The position numbers were made by a program, and so were the translations under genes. Below the pieces are notes generated by a model. That model was not told the DNA's origin and did no database searches. It saw nothing but the letters and a program-made list of their open reading frames with translations. From an uncultured Pelagibacteraceae bacterium (GTDB lineage Bacteria; Pseudomonadota; Alphaproteobacteria; Pelagibacterales; Pelagibacteraceae), in contig CACNAX010000001.1 in the NCBI GenBank assembly GCA_902618565.1, positions 62,001 through 126,000 of the forward strand: a stretch of DNA of 64,000 bases. Reading direction: 5' to 3'. How positions within the stretch are numbered: position 1 is the first letter of the stretch; each line of letters begins with the position of its first letter. Positions 42,139 through 50,103 of the stretch are shown here, one piece after another.

Positions 42139-42429
42139 ATGGAAACAGAAACACTAGTAGTAGCTCATTTAAAAGAAGGTATGTTAGAAAAATTTATGGG
42201 CTTTATGCAATCAGATGCTGGTATGGCAGAAAGATCGAAAGTTGCAAATGTATCAAAAACAATTGGAACAGTTGCACCTGACAAAAAAACAGTAATGTTT
42301 AAAATTTTTGTGACCGATAAAGCTGCCCTTAAAGCTTTTATAGATGGAAGCAATCCAGTATCAGCTCCAGTTATGAAAGAAGTTATGGAAAGTTACAGTG
42401 TCTACGAATTAAATAAAGTAGATATGTAA
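42139..42429 (+). CDS. Small alpha+beta barrel protein
   Basis: 96 aa. Strand (TLVVAHLK), helix, strand with GTVAPDKKTVMFKIFVTDKAALKAFIDG, helix, strand (VYELNKVDM). The layout matches the ferredoxin-like small proteins on both sides, in particular 41821 (SKEDPTKFTVIVKYATMEGFEAF versus APDKKTVMFKIFVTDKAALKAF). GAAAGGATAAA precedes the ATG. No assigned function. Confidence 0.65.
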   Translation: METETLVVAHLKEGMLEKFMGFMQSDAGMAERSKVANVSKTIGTVAPDKKTVMFKIFVTDKAALKAFIDGSNPVSAPVMKEVMESYSVYELNKVDM

Positions 42430-42452
42430 TAATTTTTGTAATAAGGTTTGTA

Positions 42453-42743
42453 ATGCCTTCAGGATATATCATATTAAATATTAATGTGTTAAATCCTGAA
42501 AATTACAAAGAGTATTTGGAAAAAGCTCCTCCAACTGCTCGAATGTTTGGTGGCGAATACATTATAAGAGGTGGCGAAAATGAAGTCATTGAAGGTGAGT
42601 GGAAATATCCAAGAACTGTTGTAATTAAATTCCCATCTTATGAAAAAGTTTTTGAGTGGTACAATTCCGAAATATATAAACCTATCAGACAGATTAGATT
42701 AGATAATACTGTATCAAATACATTAATAATTAAAGGAGCATAA
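42453..42743 (+). CDS. DUF1330 protein
   Basis: 96 aa with the DUF1330 pattern: NVLNPENYKEYLEKAPPTARMFGGEYIIRGG, EGEWKYPRTVVIKFPSYEKVFEWYNSEIYKPIRQIR. This is a dimeric alpha+beta barrel family related in fold to antibiotic biosynthesis monooxygenases, of unknown biochemistry. It ends 11 bases before the second SnoaL-like paralogue. The GG-EYIIRGG loop and the W-Y pair near the end are strongly conserved in the family. Confidence 0.85.
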   Translation: MPSGYIILNINVLNPENYKEYLEKAPPTARMFGGEYIIRGGENEVIEGEWKYPRTVVIKFPSYEKVFEWYNSEIYKPIRQIRLDNTVSNTLIIKGA

Positions 42744-42754
42744 AGGAGAAAAAA

Positions 42755-43075
42755 ATGTCAATATTAGAAAAATATAGTGCTGCAATTAAAAATAAAGATG
42801 AAGCAGCAATGAATGAACTTTTGCATGATGATTTTAAATTCACAATGCATAAATCAGGGAGTGTTTTAACTAAAAGTGATGTTATCAAATGGGCAATGAG
42901 TGGTGACATTAAGCAAGATAAAACTAGAATTGTTTATGAAAATGATGAAGTTGGTGTTCACCATGCGTTTGTAACATTTGATGACGGTAATGTAGAAGCA
43001 GTTATGGCAGTCTACAAATACAAAGATGGCAAAATGATTAGTTTAGAAACTGGCGCAACGCCAATGCCAAAATAA
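42755..43075 (+). CDS. NTF2/SnoaL-like small protein (paralogue of 40117)
   Basis: 106 aa. Clear paralogue of the gene at 40117: same start (MSILEK), ENDEVGVHHAFVTFDDGNVEAVM and the ETGATPMPK end. It lies 11 bases after the DUF1330 gene with TAAAGGAGAAAAAA before the ATG, a good ribosome binding site. The next gene begins at a GTG right after its stop. Pocket-forming residues differ from the paralogue, so the ligands may differ. Confidence 0.77.
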   Translation: MSILEKYSAAIKNKDEAAMNELLHDDFKFTMHKSGSVLTKSDVIKWAMSGDIKQDKTRIVYENDEVGVHHAFVTFDDGNVEAVMAVYKYKDGKMISLETGATPMPK

Positions 43076-43672
43076 GTGAACAACATAGATTTTTATTTTT
43101 CTATTGGAAGTACTTATACTTATCTTTCGGTTACTCGAGCACTAGAAGCAGAAAAACAACATCAAATTAAGTTTAACTGGACTCCTTTTAGTGTGAGAGC
43201 AATAATGAAAGAAATGAACAATGTTCCCTTTCCTAAAGAAAAAAAAAATAAAGTAGATTACATGTGGAGAGACATAGAAAGACGAGCAAAAAATTATGGA
43301 TTTTTTGCCAAAACACCTGTTCCTTATCCTTTAACAGAATTTGATTTAGCTAATAAAATTGCAATATTAGGTTTAAAAAATAATTGGGGTGTAGATTACA
43401 TTCAGCTTACGTATAAACGATGGTTTCAAGAAGGAAAAGAGCCTGCTGTTGAACCAAACTTGAGTGAAATCTGCGAAAAACTAAGCTTAGATAAAGAAAA
43501 GATTGTTTCAGAGGCAAGCTCTGAGGAAGTTAATAATATTTATTTATCAAATACAGAAAAGGCTAGAAAAAATAAAATATTTGGAAGTCCGTCATTTATT
43601 GTAAAAAATGAAATATTCTGGGGAGATGATAGAATGGAAGATGCAATCAAATGGTCGAAGGCAAATGAATAA
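43076..43672 (+). CDS. DsbA/HCCA isomerase family (GST kappa-like) protein
   Basis: 198 aa, GTG start directly after the preceding TAA. The fold is the DsbA-like/2-hydroxychromene-2-carboxylate isomerase (GST kappa) family: DFYFSIGSTYTYLS near the start, GSPSFIVKNEIFWGDDRM near 170-187 with the cis-Pro motif. The active-site Cys of DsbA is replaced by Ser (IGSTYT), as in HCCA isomerases. Such enzymes handle glutathione conjugates or aromatic intermediates. Overlaps the SMR gene by 8 bases. Confidence 0.83.
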   Translation: MNNIDFYFSIGSTYTYLSVTRALEAEKQHQIKFNWTPFSVRAIMKEMNNVPFPKEKKNKVDYMWRDIERRAKNYGFFAKTPVPYPLTEFDLANKIAILGLKNNWGVDYIQLTYKRWFQEGKEPAVEPNLSEICEKLSLDKEKIVSEASSEEVNNIYLSNTEKARKNKIFGSPSFIVKNEIFWGDDRMEDAIKWSKANE

Positions 43673-44000
43673 TATAACTGCTTATATAATTTTATTAATC
43701 GCAGTAATTCTTGGAACAGCTTCAAATAGTTTTGCTAAAAGTGCTCAAGGTTTTACATTATTAATACCTAGCATAATCACAGCAGTAACAATTGTTGGAT
43801 GCATGTATACTTTGTCTTTAGTTATGAAAAGTATACCAGTTGGAATAACATATGCCTCTTTTGCAGGCTTATGTATAATTGCAACAGCTGCCGTTGGTGT
43901 TATAAAATTTAATCAAGTACCAAATTTTTATACAATAATTGGATTGATTTTAATTATCTCGGGTGTCTTAATAGTTAACTTATTAGGAACAAATAAGTGA
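43665..44000 (+). CDS. SMR family small membrane transporter, first of a pair
   Basis: 111 aa starting at ATG 43665; the longer frame upstream is inside the isomerase gene. Four transmembrane segments of the SMR family (IPVGITYASFAGLCII and VPNFYTIIGLILIISGVLIVNLLG). The essential proton-coupling Glu14 of EmrE-type pumps is Val14 here. Next gene overlaps it (GTGA). The pair may act as a heterodimer. Substrate unknown. Confidence 0.8.
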   Translation: MNNITAYIILLIAVILGTASNSFAKSAQGFTLLIPSIITAVTIVGCMYTLSLVMKSIPVGITYASFAGLCIIATAAVGVIKFNQVPNFYTIIGLILIISGVLIVNLLGTNK

Positions 44001-44332
44001 AACCGTTATCTGGTTACATTTATTTAGTATTAGCTATATCAACAGGAATAGCTGCAAATAGTTTTGCTAAAATTTCAGATGGATTTTCAAAATTAACCCC
44101 AACGATATTATCAATAGCTTTTATGTGTATAACTATGTATGGACTTGCAAAAGCTATGTCTATGATACCAGTAGGTTTTACTTATGCTACTTATAGTGGG
44201 ATAACAGTGGCTGCTATTTTAGTTTTCGGAATGATTAAATATAACCAGATACCAAATATATACGGTTTAATTGGGATTTTTTTAATTATTATTGGTGTTG
44301 TAATGGTTAATTATCTTGGAAGAATTAATTAG
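43997..44332 (+). CDS. SMR family small membrane transporter, second of a pair
   Basis: 111 aa with a GTG start inside the stop of the first SMR gene (GTGA overlap). Four helices with IPVGFTYATYSGITVAAIL and the NQIPNIYGLIGIFLIIIGVVMVNYLG end. The Glu14-equivalent is Ile14 here. Homologous to its partner over the whole length. It overlaps the convergent DMT transporter gene by 4 bases. Confidence 0.8.
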   Translation: MKPLSGYIYLVLAISTGIAANSFAKISDGFSKLTPTILSIAFMCITMYGLAKAMSMIPVGFTYATYSGITVAAILVFGMIKYNQIPNIYGLIGIFLIIIGVVMVNYLGRIN

Positions 44333-45228
44333 CTCTTATTAAGTAATAAAATTAGTACACCTACTACAAATATAATTATCCCTAAAATTTCTGTAATTTT
44401 GACTTTTTCTTTAAACATATACTTTGAAGACACATAACTAAATAATAATTCTATTTGGCCGATAGCTCTAACAAATGAAGACTGTATTAACGTAAAAGCA
44501 TAAAACCAAGATAATGTTGCAAGAAATCCAGCTAACCCTGCTGTCAAACATTCATACTTGTTCTCATATAATTTTTTAAACTGCGACTTTTCAAATATAA
44601 TTAAATAAATAGTAACTAATGTTGTTTGTATAACTAGACCAAAAAATAGTGTTGCTATAGCTTTTTCAAAGTTATTACTAAAATTTTCCAATGTTAATGC
44701 TGCTGCTCTAAAATATACAACACTTAAACCTAAGAATAGTCCTGCGGATAAACCAATTAAAGTTGTTTTTGAAAATAAGTTTTTTAGAAATAAACTTAAA
44801 TCTTTAATCGATAATATAATTACTCCAATTGTAGATACAATAATTCCTGTTATTCCAAATTTATTTAATTTATCCCCTATTATTAAATATTCAAAAATTG
44901 CGACTTGAATAACTTCAGTCTTGCTCAATGAAGTTCCAACTACAAAATTAGCAAATCTAAATAAATAGAGTAAAACAAATGTAAAAATTATTTGGAAAAT
45001 TGAACCTAATAATACGTTAAATATAAATTTTTTTTGACTTAGAATTTCAGGAATTACATTTAAATCTTGGAAATACAAAAAAAATAAAATAGTCCCGAAT
45101 GGTAACGCAAAAGCAAATCTTACATAAGTTGATGCAATAGTAGATACTTTTTGATTAAGTTTTTTCTGTAAAGTTGATCTAAGATTTTGAAAAAAAGCCC
45201 CAGAAATAGCTACAATTATCCAATTCAT
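44329..45228 (-). CDS. EamA/DMT family transporter
   Basis: 299 aa with ten predicted helices in two repeats, the EamA pattern. The first half shows LFRFANFVVGTSLSKTEVIQVAIFEYL and the second half AFTLIQSSFVRAIGQIELLFSYV. Exporter or metabolite transporter of unknown substrate. It is divergent from the TRAP transporter operon over a 75-base region and convergent with the SMR pair. Confidence 0.85.
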   Translation of the reverse strand: MNWIIVAISGAFFQNLRSTLQKKLNQKVSTIASTYVRFAFALPFGTILFFLYFQDLNVIPEILSQKKFIFNVLLGSIFQIIFTFVLLYLFRFANFVVGTSLSKTEVIQVAIFEYLIIGDKLNKFGITGIIVSTIGVIILSIKDLSLFLKNLFSKTTLIGLSAGLFLGLSVVYFRAAALTLENFSNNFEKAIATLFFGLVIQTTLVTIYLIIFEKSQFKKLYENKYECLTAGLAGFLATLSWFYAFTLIQSSFVRAIGQIELLFSYVSSKYMFKEKVKITEILGIIIFVVGVLILLLNKS

Positions 45229-45303
45229 TGATGATTATTAATATTGTATTTAATTTTAAAGTCGACTTAAATAGTCTCATTTAACAAAAAAGAGGGAAAT
45301 AAC

Positions 45304-46293
45304 ATGAAAATCTTTAAAAGAATAATATTTTCTCTAATTTTCGTTTCTTTTGCCAGTGCAAGTTTGGCGGAAACAAAAATGAGAATTACACTTCAATTAC
45401 CATTAAAGGCTCACTTAGGTCAGAACCTTTTGGTATTTAAAAAAGAATTAGAATCAAGATCAGACATTAAAGTAGAGATTTACGACTCCGCACAACTTTA
45501 CAAAGATAAAGAGGTTCCGCAAGCTGTAGGTTCAGGAGCGATCGAAGCTGGTGTTGCATCTATAACAAGATTTGCAGGAACTAATCCTGAAGTTGATGTT
45601 TTCTATCTTCCATTCTTATTTGACTCAGAACAAAAAGTAAGAAAAGCAACTCAAGCTGGATCTGAGATAAGAGCTATCCTTGATCCTGCAATAGCAAAGA
45701 CTGGAGCAGTTCCACTTTATTATCAAGCTTATGGATCAGCAATAATGTTATCTAATGGTGGTCCGATGAAAACTCCGGGTGACTTTAAAGATAAAAAAAT
45801 TAGAGTATTTGGAAAAACACTTGGAGCTTTTGTGAGTTCTTTAGGTGGTAAACCAGCATTAATATCTGGATCTGAGCAATATTTAGCTTACCAAAGAAAT
45901 ACAGTTGATGCAGGTATGACTGGTGTATCTGGTGTAAAATCTAGAAAATTATATCAAGTAATGGATACTTTAACAGTTACAAATCATGGCGATATCGAAT
46001 TCGTTGTTGTTGCTAATGATAAATGGCTAAGCTCATTAACTCAAAAACAAAGAGACGCTATAGCTGAAGCATCAAAAGTAGCTGAAAAAGCTGTTAGAGA
46101 TGACATGGCTAACATCGAGGCTGGCGCTTACAAAGAAGCAAAAGCAAATGGAATGAACATTGTAAACCTAAGTAGTTCTGAAGTTTCTGCTCTTAAAAAA
46201 GCATCGTCATCTGTTATTGATGATTACATTTCTAGAACAGGTGGAGCTGGTGGAGTTGGTGATCAACTTGTAAAAGCTGCAAACAAACTTTAA
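45304..46293 (+). CDS. dctP: TRAP transporter substrate-binding protein (DctP family)
   Basis: 329 aa with a signal peptide (about 1-22). The DctP family core is visible: YQAYGSAIMLSNGGPMKTPGDFKDKKIRVFGK near 138-170 with the conserved Arg167 that binds carboxylates, and ISGSEQYLAYQRNTVDAG. Ligand probably an organic acid. GAGGGAAATAAC precedes the ATG. It is the first gene of the dctPQM set and is followed by a terminator-like hairpin. Confidence 0.92.
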   Translation: MKIFKRIIFSLIFVSFASASLAETKMRITLQLPLKAHLGQNLLVFKKELESRSDIKVEIYDSAQLYKDKEVPQAVGSGAIEAGVASITRFAGTNPEVDVFYLPFLFDSEQKVRKATQAGSEIRAILDPAIAKTGAVPLYYQAYGSAIMLSNGGPMKTPGDFKDKKIRVFGKTLGAFVSSLGGKPALISGSEQYLAYQRNTVDAGMTGVSGVKSRKLYQVMDTLTVTNHGDIEFVVVANDKWLSSLTQKQRDAIAEASKVAEKAVRDDMANIEAGAYKEAKANGMNIVNLSSSEVSALKKASSSVIDDYISRTGGAGGVGDQLVKAANKL

Positions 46294-46305
46294 ATCGTAT
46301 AAATA

Positions 46306-46329
46306 CCCCGCACTTAAGTGCGGGGTTTT
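46306..46329 (+). terminator. Hairpin between dctP and dctQ
   Basis: An 8-bp GC-rich stem CCCCGCAC/GTGCGGGG (46306-46313 with 46318-46325) has a TTAA loop and is followed by TTTT. It acts as an attenuating terminator after dctP. Its right arm holds the GGGG that lies 7 bases before the dctQ ATG, so the hairpin could also hide the dctQ ribosome binding site. Confidence 0.85.
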
Positions 46330-46332
46330 CAA

Positions 46333-46809
46333 ATGAATACCTACGACAAAATTGTAAAATATTCTGGCTATTTAGCTTCAGCATTATTTATTATGATAGG
46401 CTTCATAGTTTCTTATGAAGTTATCATGAGATACATATTTAATTCACCTACTATTTGGGTAAACGAAATTTCTCGATTTTTACAAATTTGGGCTACTTAT
46501 TTAGCTTTAACTTATACTTTTCATAAAAATGATTTTATCAGAATAACCGTTATATATGACAAAGTAGGAGATAAAGGAAAAAAGATATTAGATTTAATAA
46601 GTGCAATATTCATTTTAATTTTTAGTGGATTTGTACTTTATTATGGATGGTTAATTGCTTACGACTCTCTTAAAGTTGGAAGAACAAGCTCTACAATTTT
46701 AGATGTTCCATCCTTTCTTACAGAATTTGCGATACCATTATGTTTTGCATTTTTGGTATTAAGAGTGCTTTTCGAAGTACCTAAATACATCAAAGATATA
46801 ATTAAATGA
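46333..46809 (+). CDS. dctQ: TRAP transporter small permease (DctQ)
   Basis: 158 aa, four membrane helices. ATG 46333 (MNTYDKIVKY) is preferred over a GTG at 46318, which lies in the hairpin. Motifs VSYEVIMRYIFNSPTIWVNEISRFLQIWATYLAL and the Cys-Phe-rich last helix fit DctQ. It overlaps dctM by 4 bases (ATGA). Works with DctM as the membrane part of the sodium-driven TRAP system. Confidence 0.9.
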   Translation: MNTYDKIVKYSGYLASALFIMIGFIVSYEVIMRYIFNSPTIWVNEISRFLQIWATYLALTYTFHKNDFIRITVIYDKVGDKGKKILDLISAIFILIFSGFVLYYGWLIAYDSLKVGRTSSTILDVPSFLTEFAIPLCFAFLVLRVLFEVPKYIKDIIK

Positions 46810-48077
46810 CAGTAGCAATAATCTTATTTTTGTTATTTTTTGTGCTTTTTTTAGGAGTGCCAATAGCATTTGGTTTAGGTTCTATAGGATTGGGTTTAAT
46901 GTTATTTGGAGATATTTCTCCTTTAATGATCCCACAAACTTTTTACAGTGTGGCAGATAACTTTATTTTATTGGCTGTTCCGATGTTTTTGATGATGTCT
47001 AATATATTATTAAAAGCAGGTGTTGGAGAAGATCTTTTTAATTTTGCTCAAAGCTGGGTTGGAAATTTTCCAGGCGGTTTAGCAATAGCAACTATAGTTT
47101 CTTGCAGTATTTTTGCTGCTATATCTGGATCATCAGTGGCTACTGCAGCAACAATCTCAACTGTAGCATTTCCTGCAATGATTAATAGAGGTTATCACAG
47201 AAACTTTACTTTAGGTATTTTGGCAGCGGGAGGAACTTTAGGGATTTTAATTCCTCCATCAATTCCAATGATTGTTTATGCATTTGTTGTTGAAGAGTCT
47301 GTACTAAGTATGTTCCTTGCAGGAATTGGGCCAGGAATAGTTTTAGCATTATTTTTTATTATCTTTTCAGTTTTTTACGTGAAATTTTTTAATAAAGAAG
47401 TTCAAAATGTATCCAGTACTTTAGAAGAAAAAATTAAATACACAAAAAGAGGTTTGCCAATATTATTAATGGCCTTCATCATGTTAGGTGGAATTTATGC
47501 TGGAATTTATACACCAACAGAAGCAGGTGGTATTGGTTTTTTAATATCATTTATCTATGTTGTGGCTAAAAAAAGATTAGATTTTAAAGGTTTTATCGAA
47601 GCTGGTTTGGAGACAATGAAAACTACAGTTACTATATTTATAATTATTGCAGGAGCTAAAGTTTTTGGTAAAGCAATTTCTCTTTATAGAATTCCTCAAG
47701 ATTTATCATCTTTCATAGTTACAAATATTAATGAGACTGGTTTATTTATACTTGTTGTTTGTATTACTTTGTTAATCTTAGGATTTATAATGGAAACCCT
47801 GTCATTAATTTTAATCATGATGCCTATATTTTCGATTTCAATTGCTGCAATGAATATTGATTTAATTTGGTTTGGAATAATTTTTACGTTAATGATTGAG
47901 TGCGCATTAATTACACCTCCGGTTGGACTAAATATTTATGTTCTCCAAGCAATTGGTAAAGCAAAAATGTCAGAAATAGCTAAAGGTGTGATACCTTTTG
48001 TCATTATAATGTTATTTACAGTATTTGTTATTTACTTATTCCCTGACCTAGCATTATATATACCTTTTAAATTATAA
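46806..48077 (+). CDS. dctM: TRAP transporter large permease (DctM)
   Basis: 423 aa, about 12 helices in the ion-transporter superfamily. Conserved ISGSSVATAATISTVAFPAMINRGYHRNF and AAGGTLGILIPPSIPMIVYAFV patterns in the first half, and LITPPVGLNIYVLQ near the end, are characteristic. It forms the transport core with DctQ and is followed by an isocitrate lyase/PEP mutase family gene 2 bases later. Confidence 0.95.
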   Translation: MTVAIILFLLFFVLFLGVPIAFGLGSIGLGLMLFGDISPLMIPQTFYSVADNFILLAVPMFLMMSNILLKAGVGEDLFNFAQSWVGNFPGGLAIATIVSCSIFAAISGSSVATAATISTVAFPAMINRGYHRNFTLGILAAGGTLGILIPPSIPMIVYAFVVEESVLSMFLAGIGPGIVLALFFIIFSVFYVKFFNKEVQNVSSTLEEKIKYTKRGLPILLMAFIMLGGIYAGIYTPTEAGGIGFLISFIYVVAKKRLDFKGFIEAGLETMKTTVTIFIIIAGAKVFGKAISLYRIPQDLSSFIVTNINETGLFILVVCITLLILGFIMETLSLILIMMPIFSISIAAMNIDLIWFGIIFTLMIECALITPPVGLNIYVLQAIGKAKMSEIAKGVIPFVIIMLFTVFVIYLFPDLALYIPFKL

Positions 48078-48079
48078 AT

Positions 48080-48955
48080 ATGTTTTCAAAAATAAAATCA
48101 AAAGATAAAGCAGAACAATTAAGACAACTATTAAATGGACCAGAAATAATTGTAATGCCTGGATGCTTTGATGCATTATCAGCAAAATTAATTGAAAGAG
48201 AAGGTTTGAAAGTTGGATTTATGTCTGGCTTCAGTGTTTCATCTACAAAGCTTGGTATGCCGGACACAGGTTTAATTTCTTTTTCTGAAATGGCAGAACA
48301 AGTAAGAAATATATGTAATGCTACATCAATTCCAATAATATTTGATGGGGATACTGGATATGGAAATTCAGTAAACGTATTTAGAACTGTAAGAGGATAT
48401 GCGGATGCAGGAGCAGCTGGTGTGATGATTGAAGACCAAAAGTGGCCAAAAAAATGTGGTCACACAAAAGGTAAAGATGTTGTCGATCTTGATGAGGCAA
48501 ACTCAAGAATTAAAGCTGCGGTGGATGCAAGAGAATATGGAAATAAAGATATCTTAATAATGGCAAGAACTGATGCCATAGCAACTAGAGGATTAGATGA
48601 TGCAATTAAAAGAATGCAATCGTTTTCAAAACTTGGCGTTGATATTTTATTTATTGAAGCTGTTAAAAATAAAGAAGATATGAAAAGAATTATCAAAGAA
48701 GTTCCAGGTCATCATATGTTAAATTTGATCGAAGATGGTGAAACCCCATTATTAGAAATTAATGAAATAGAGGAAATTGGTTATAAAATTGCTGTAATGC
48801 CTCTAACCCTAATGAGTGCATCAGTAAAAACGATGCAAGAATGTTTGAATAATATGAAAAATAAAGTTTATAATAAAAATGTTTCTAAATTTTCAGACTT
48901 AAGAGATATAGTTGGCTTCAACGAATATTACGATATTGAAGACAAATATAAATAA
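48080..48955 (+). CDS. Isocitrate lyase/PEP mutase family enzyme
   Basis: 291 aa TIM-barrel enzyme. The metal site motif DGDTGYGN lies near residue 91, and the catalytic loop reads KKCGHTKGK (near 124-132), as in methylisocitrate lyase-like C-C lyases. ARTDA near 155 is a further family motif. Members cleave 2-methylisocitrate, oxaloacetate or dimethylmalate. Being directly behind dctM, it probably acts on the imported acid. The exact reaction is uncertain. Confidence 0.86.
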   Translation: MFSKIKSKDKAEQLRQLLNGPEIIVMPGCFDALSAKLIEREGLKVGFMSGFSVSSTKLGMPDTGLISFSEMAEQVRNICNATSIPIIFDGDTGYGNSVNVFRTVRGYADAGAAGVMIEDQKWPKKCGHTKGKDVVDLDEANSRIKAAVDAREYGNKDILIMARTDAIATRGLDDAIKRMQSFSKLGVDILFIEAVKNKEDMKRIIKEVPGHHMLNLIEDGETPLLEINEIEEIGYKIAVMPLTLMSASVKTMQECLNNMKNKVYNKNVSKFSDLRDIVGFNEYYDIEDKYK

Positions 48956-49176
48956 TGTTTCCAAAAAAATTCTCTAAAATTCTTTTCGTTTTTTTTATGG
49001 GTTTAGGAATGAGTTTGTTAATGACCCTAATTATTACATTTATAAATACAGGTTATGATGAATTTTATTATAAAAGATTTTTCAAAGCTTGGTCTATTAG
49101 TTTGCCAGTTGCATTAGTTGCAACAACTTTTGTTGCACCGTTGGTTAATAAATTAGTGGAAAAAATTACTAAATAG
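48955..49176 (+). CDS. DUF2798 small membrane protein
   Basis: 73 aa with two hydrophobic helices (about 8-30 and 45-64). ATG overlaps the previous stop by one base (TAATG). The DUF2798 family pattern (FYYKRFFKAWSISLPVALVATTFVAPLVNKL) fits. No function is known for the family. It sits inside the TRAP/lyase/dehydrogenase operon. Confidence 0.8.
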   Translation: MFPKKFSKILFVFFMGLGMSLLMTLIITFINTGYDEFYYKRFFKAWSISLPVALVATTFVAPLVNKLVEKITK

Positions 49177-49188
49177 AGAGGATGTCAT

Positions 49189-50103
49189 ATGAGTGAAAAT
49201 ATAGCTTTTATAGGAGTTGGTAATATGGGAAACCCAATGGCCTGTAATTTAAAGAACGCAGGGAAAAAGGTTAAGGTTTTTGATGTTTCTAAAGAAATGA
49301 TTGATAAAGCAGTTGAAAATAATCTTGATGTTGAGAAGGATTTTGGAAAACTAATCAATAGTGAAACGTCTGTAGTAATCACTATGTTACCCGAGGGAAA
49401 ACATTCAAAAGAAGTTTATTTAAAAGAAAATGGTGTTCTAGATAAAGTTTCTAAAAATTGTCTACTAATAGATTGTTCAACAATTGATATAAATACCTCT
49501 AAAGAAATAGGAAAGAAAGCAAATGAAAAAGGTATTAAGATGATTGATGCACCAGTAAGTGGTGGTGTGATGGGTGCACAAAAAGCAACTTTAAATATTA
49601 TGGTTGGTGGATCAAATGATGCATTTAATCAAGCTTTACCTATTTTAAAATTAATGGGTAAAAATATTTATCATGCTGGAGAGATAGGAAGCGGAAACGG
49701 TGCAAAGATTTGTAACAACATGTCTCTTGGAATAACAATGATTGCTGCTTCAGAGTCATTAATGTTAGCAAGAAGATTGAATATAGATATAAAGAAAGTT
49801 CATGAAATTATGAAAAATGCTTCCGGAAATAGTTGGCCTATTTCAGTTTATCCACCTTTACCTGGATTAATTGAAGGAACTCCATCTAACAATAAATATA
49901 AGCCAGGCTTTTCTGCAGGTATGATGAACAAAGATTTAAAACTTGCAAATGAATGTGCTAAAAATGCAAATGCATCTACTCCATTAGGAGAGATGGCATT
50001 AGAAATATATTCAAAATTTTGTGAGGATGGAAACAGTTCGAAAGATTTTTCTGCTATATCAAAGGTAATTGGTGGAGATGCTTGGGATTATCCAATAGAA
50101 TAA
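49189..50103 (+). CDS. 3-Hydroxyisobutyrate dehydrogenase family enzyme
   Basis: 304 aa NAD(P)-dependent beta-hydroxyacid dehydrogenase. Rossmann motif IAFIGVGNMGNPMACNL (5-21), substrate motif DAPVSGGVMGAQKATLNIMVGG, and the catalytic lysine in GSGNGAKICNNMSLG (near 176). Possible substrates are 3-hydroxyisobutyrate, 2-hydroxy-3-oxopropionate or another 3-hydroxyacid. Next to the isocitrate lyase-like gene this suggests an organic-acid catabolic set. It ends right against the convergent DUF924 gene with no gap. Confidence 0.88.
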   Translation: MSENIAFIGVGNMGNPMACNLKNAGKKVKVFDVSKEMIDKAVENNLDVEKDFGKLINSETSVVITMLPEGKHSKEVYLKENGVLDKVSKNCLLIDCSTIDINTSKEIGKKANEKGIKMIDAPVSGGVMGAQKATLNIMVGGSNDAFNQALPILKLMGKNIYHAGEIGSGNGAKICNNMSLGITMIAASESLMLARRLNIDIKKVHEIMKNASGNSWPISVYPPLPGLIEGTPSNNKYKPGFSAGMMNKDLKLANECAKNANASTPLGEMALEIYSKFCEDGNSSKDFSAISKVIGGDAWDYPIE

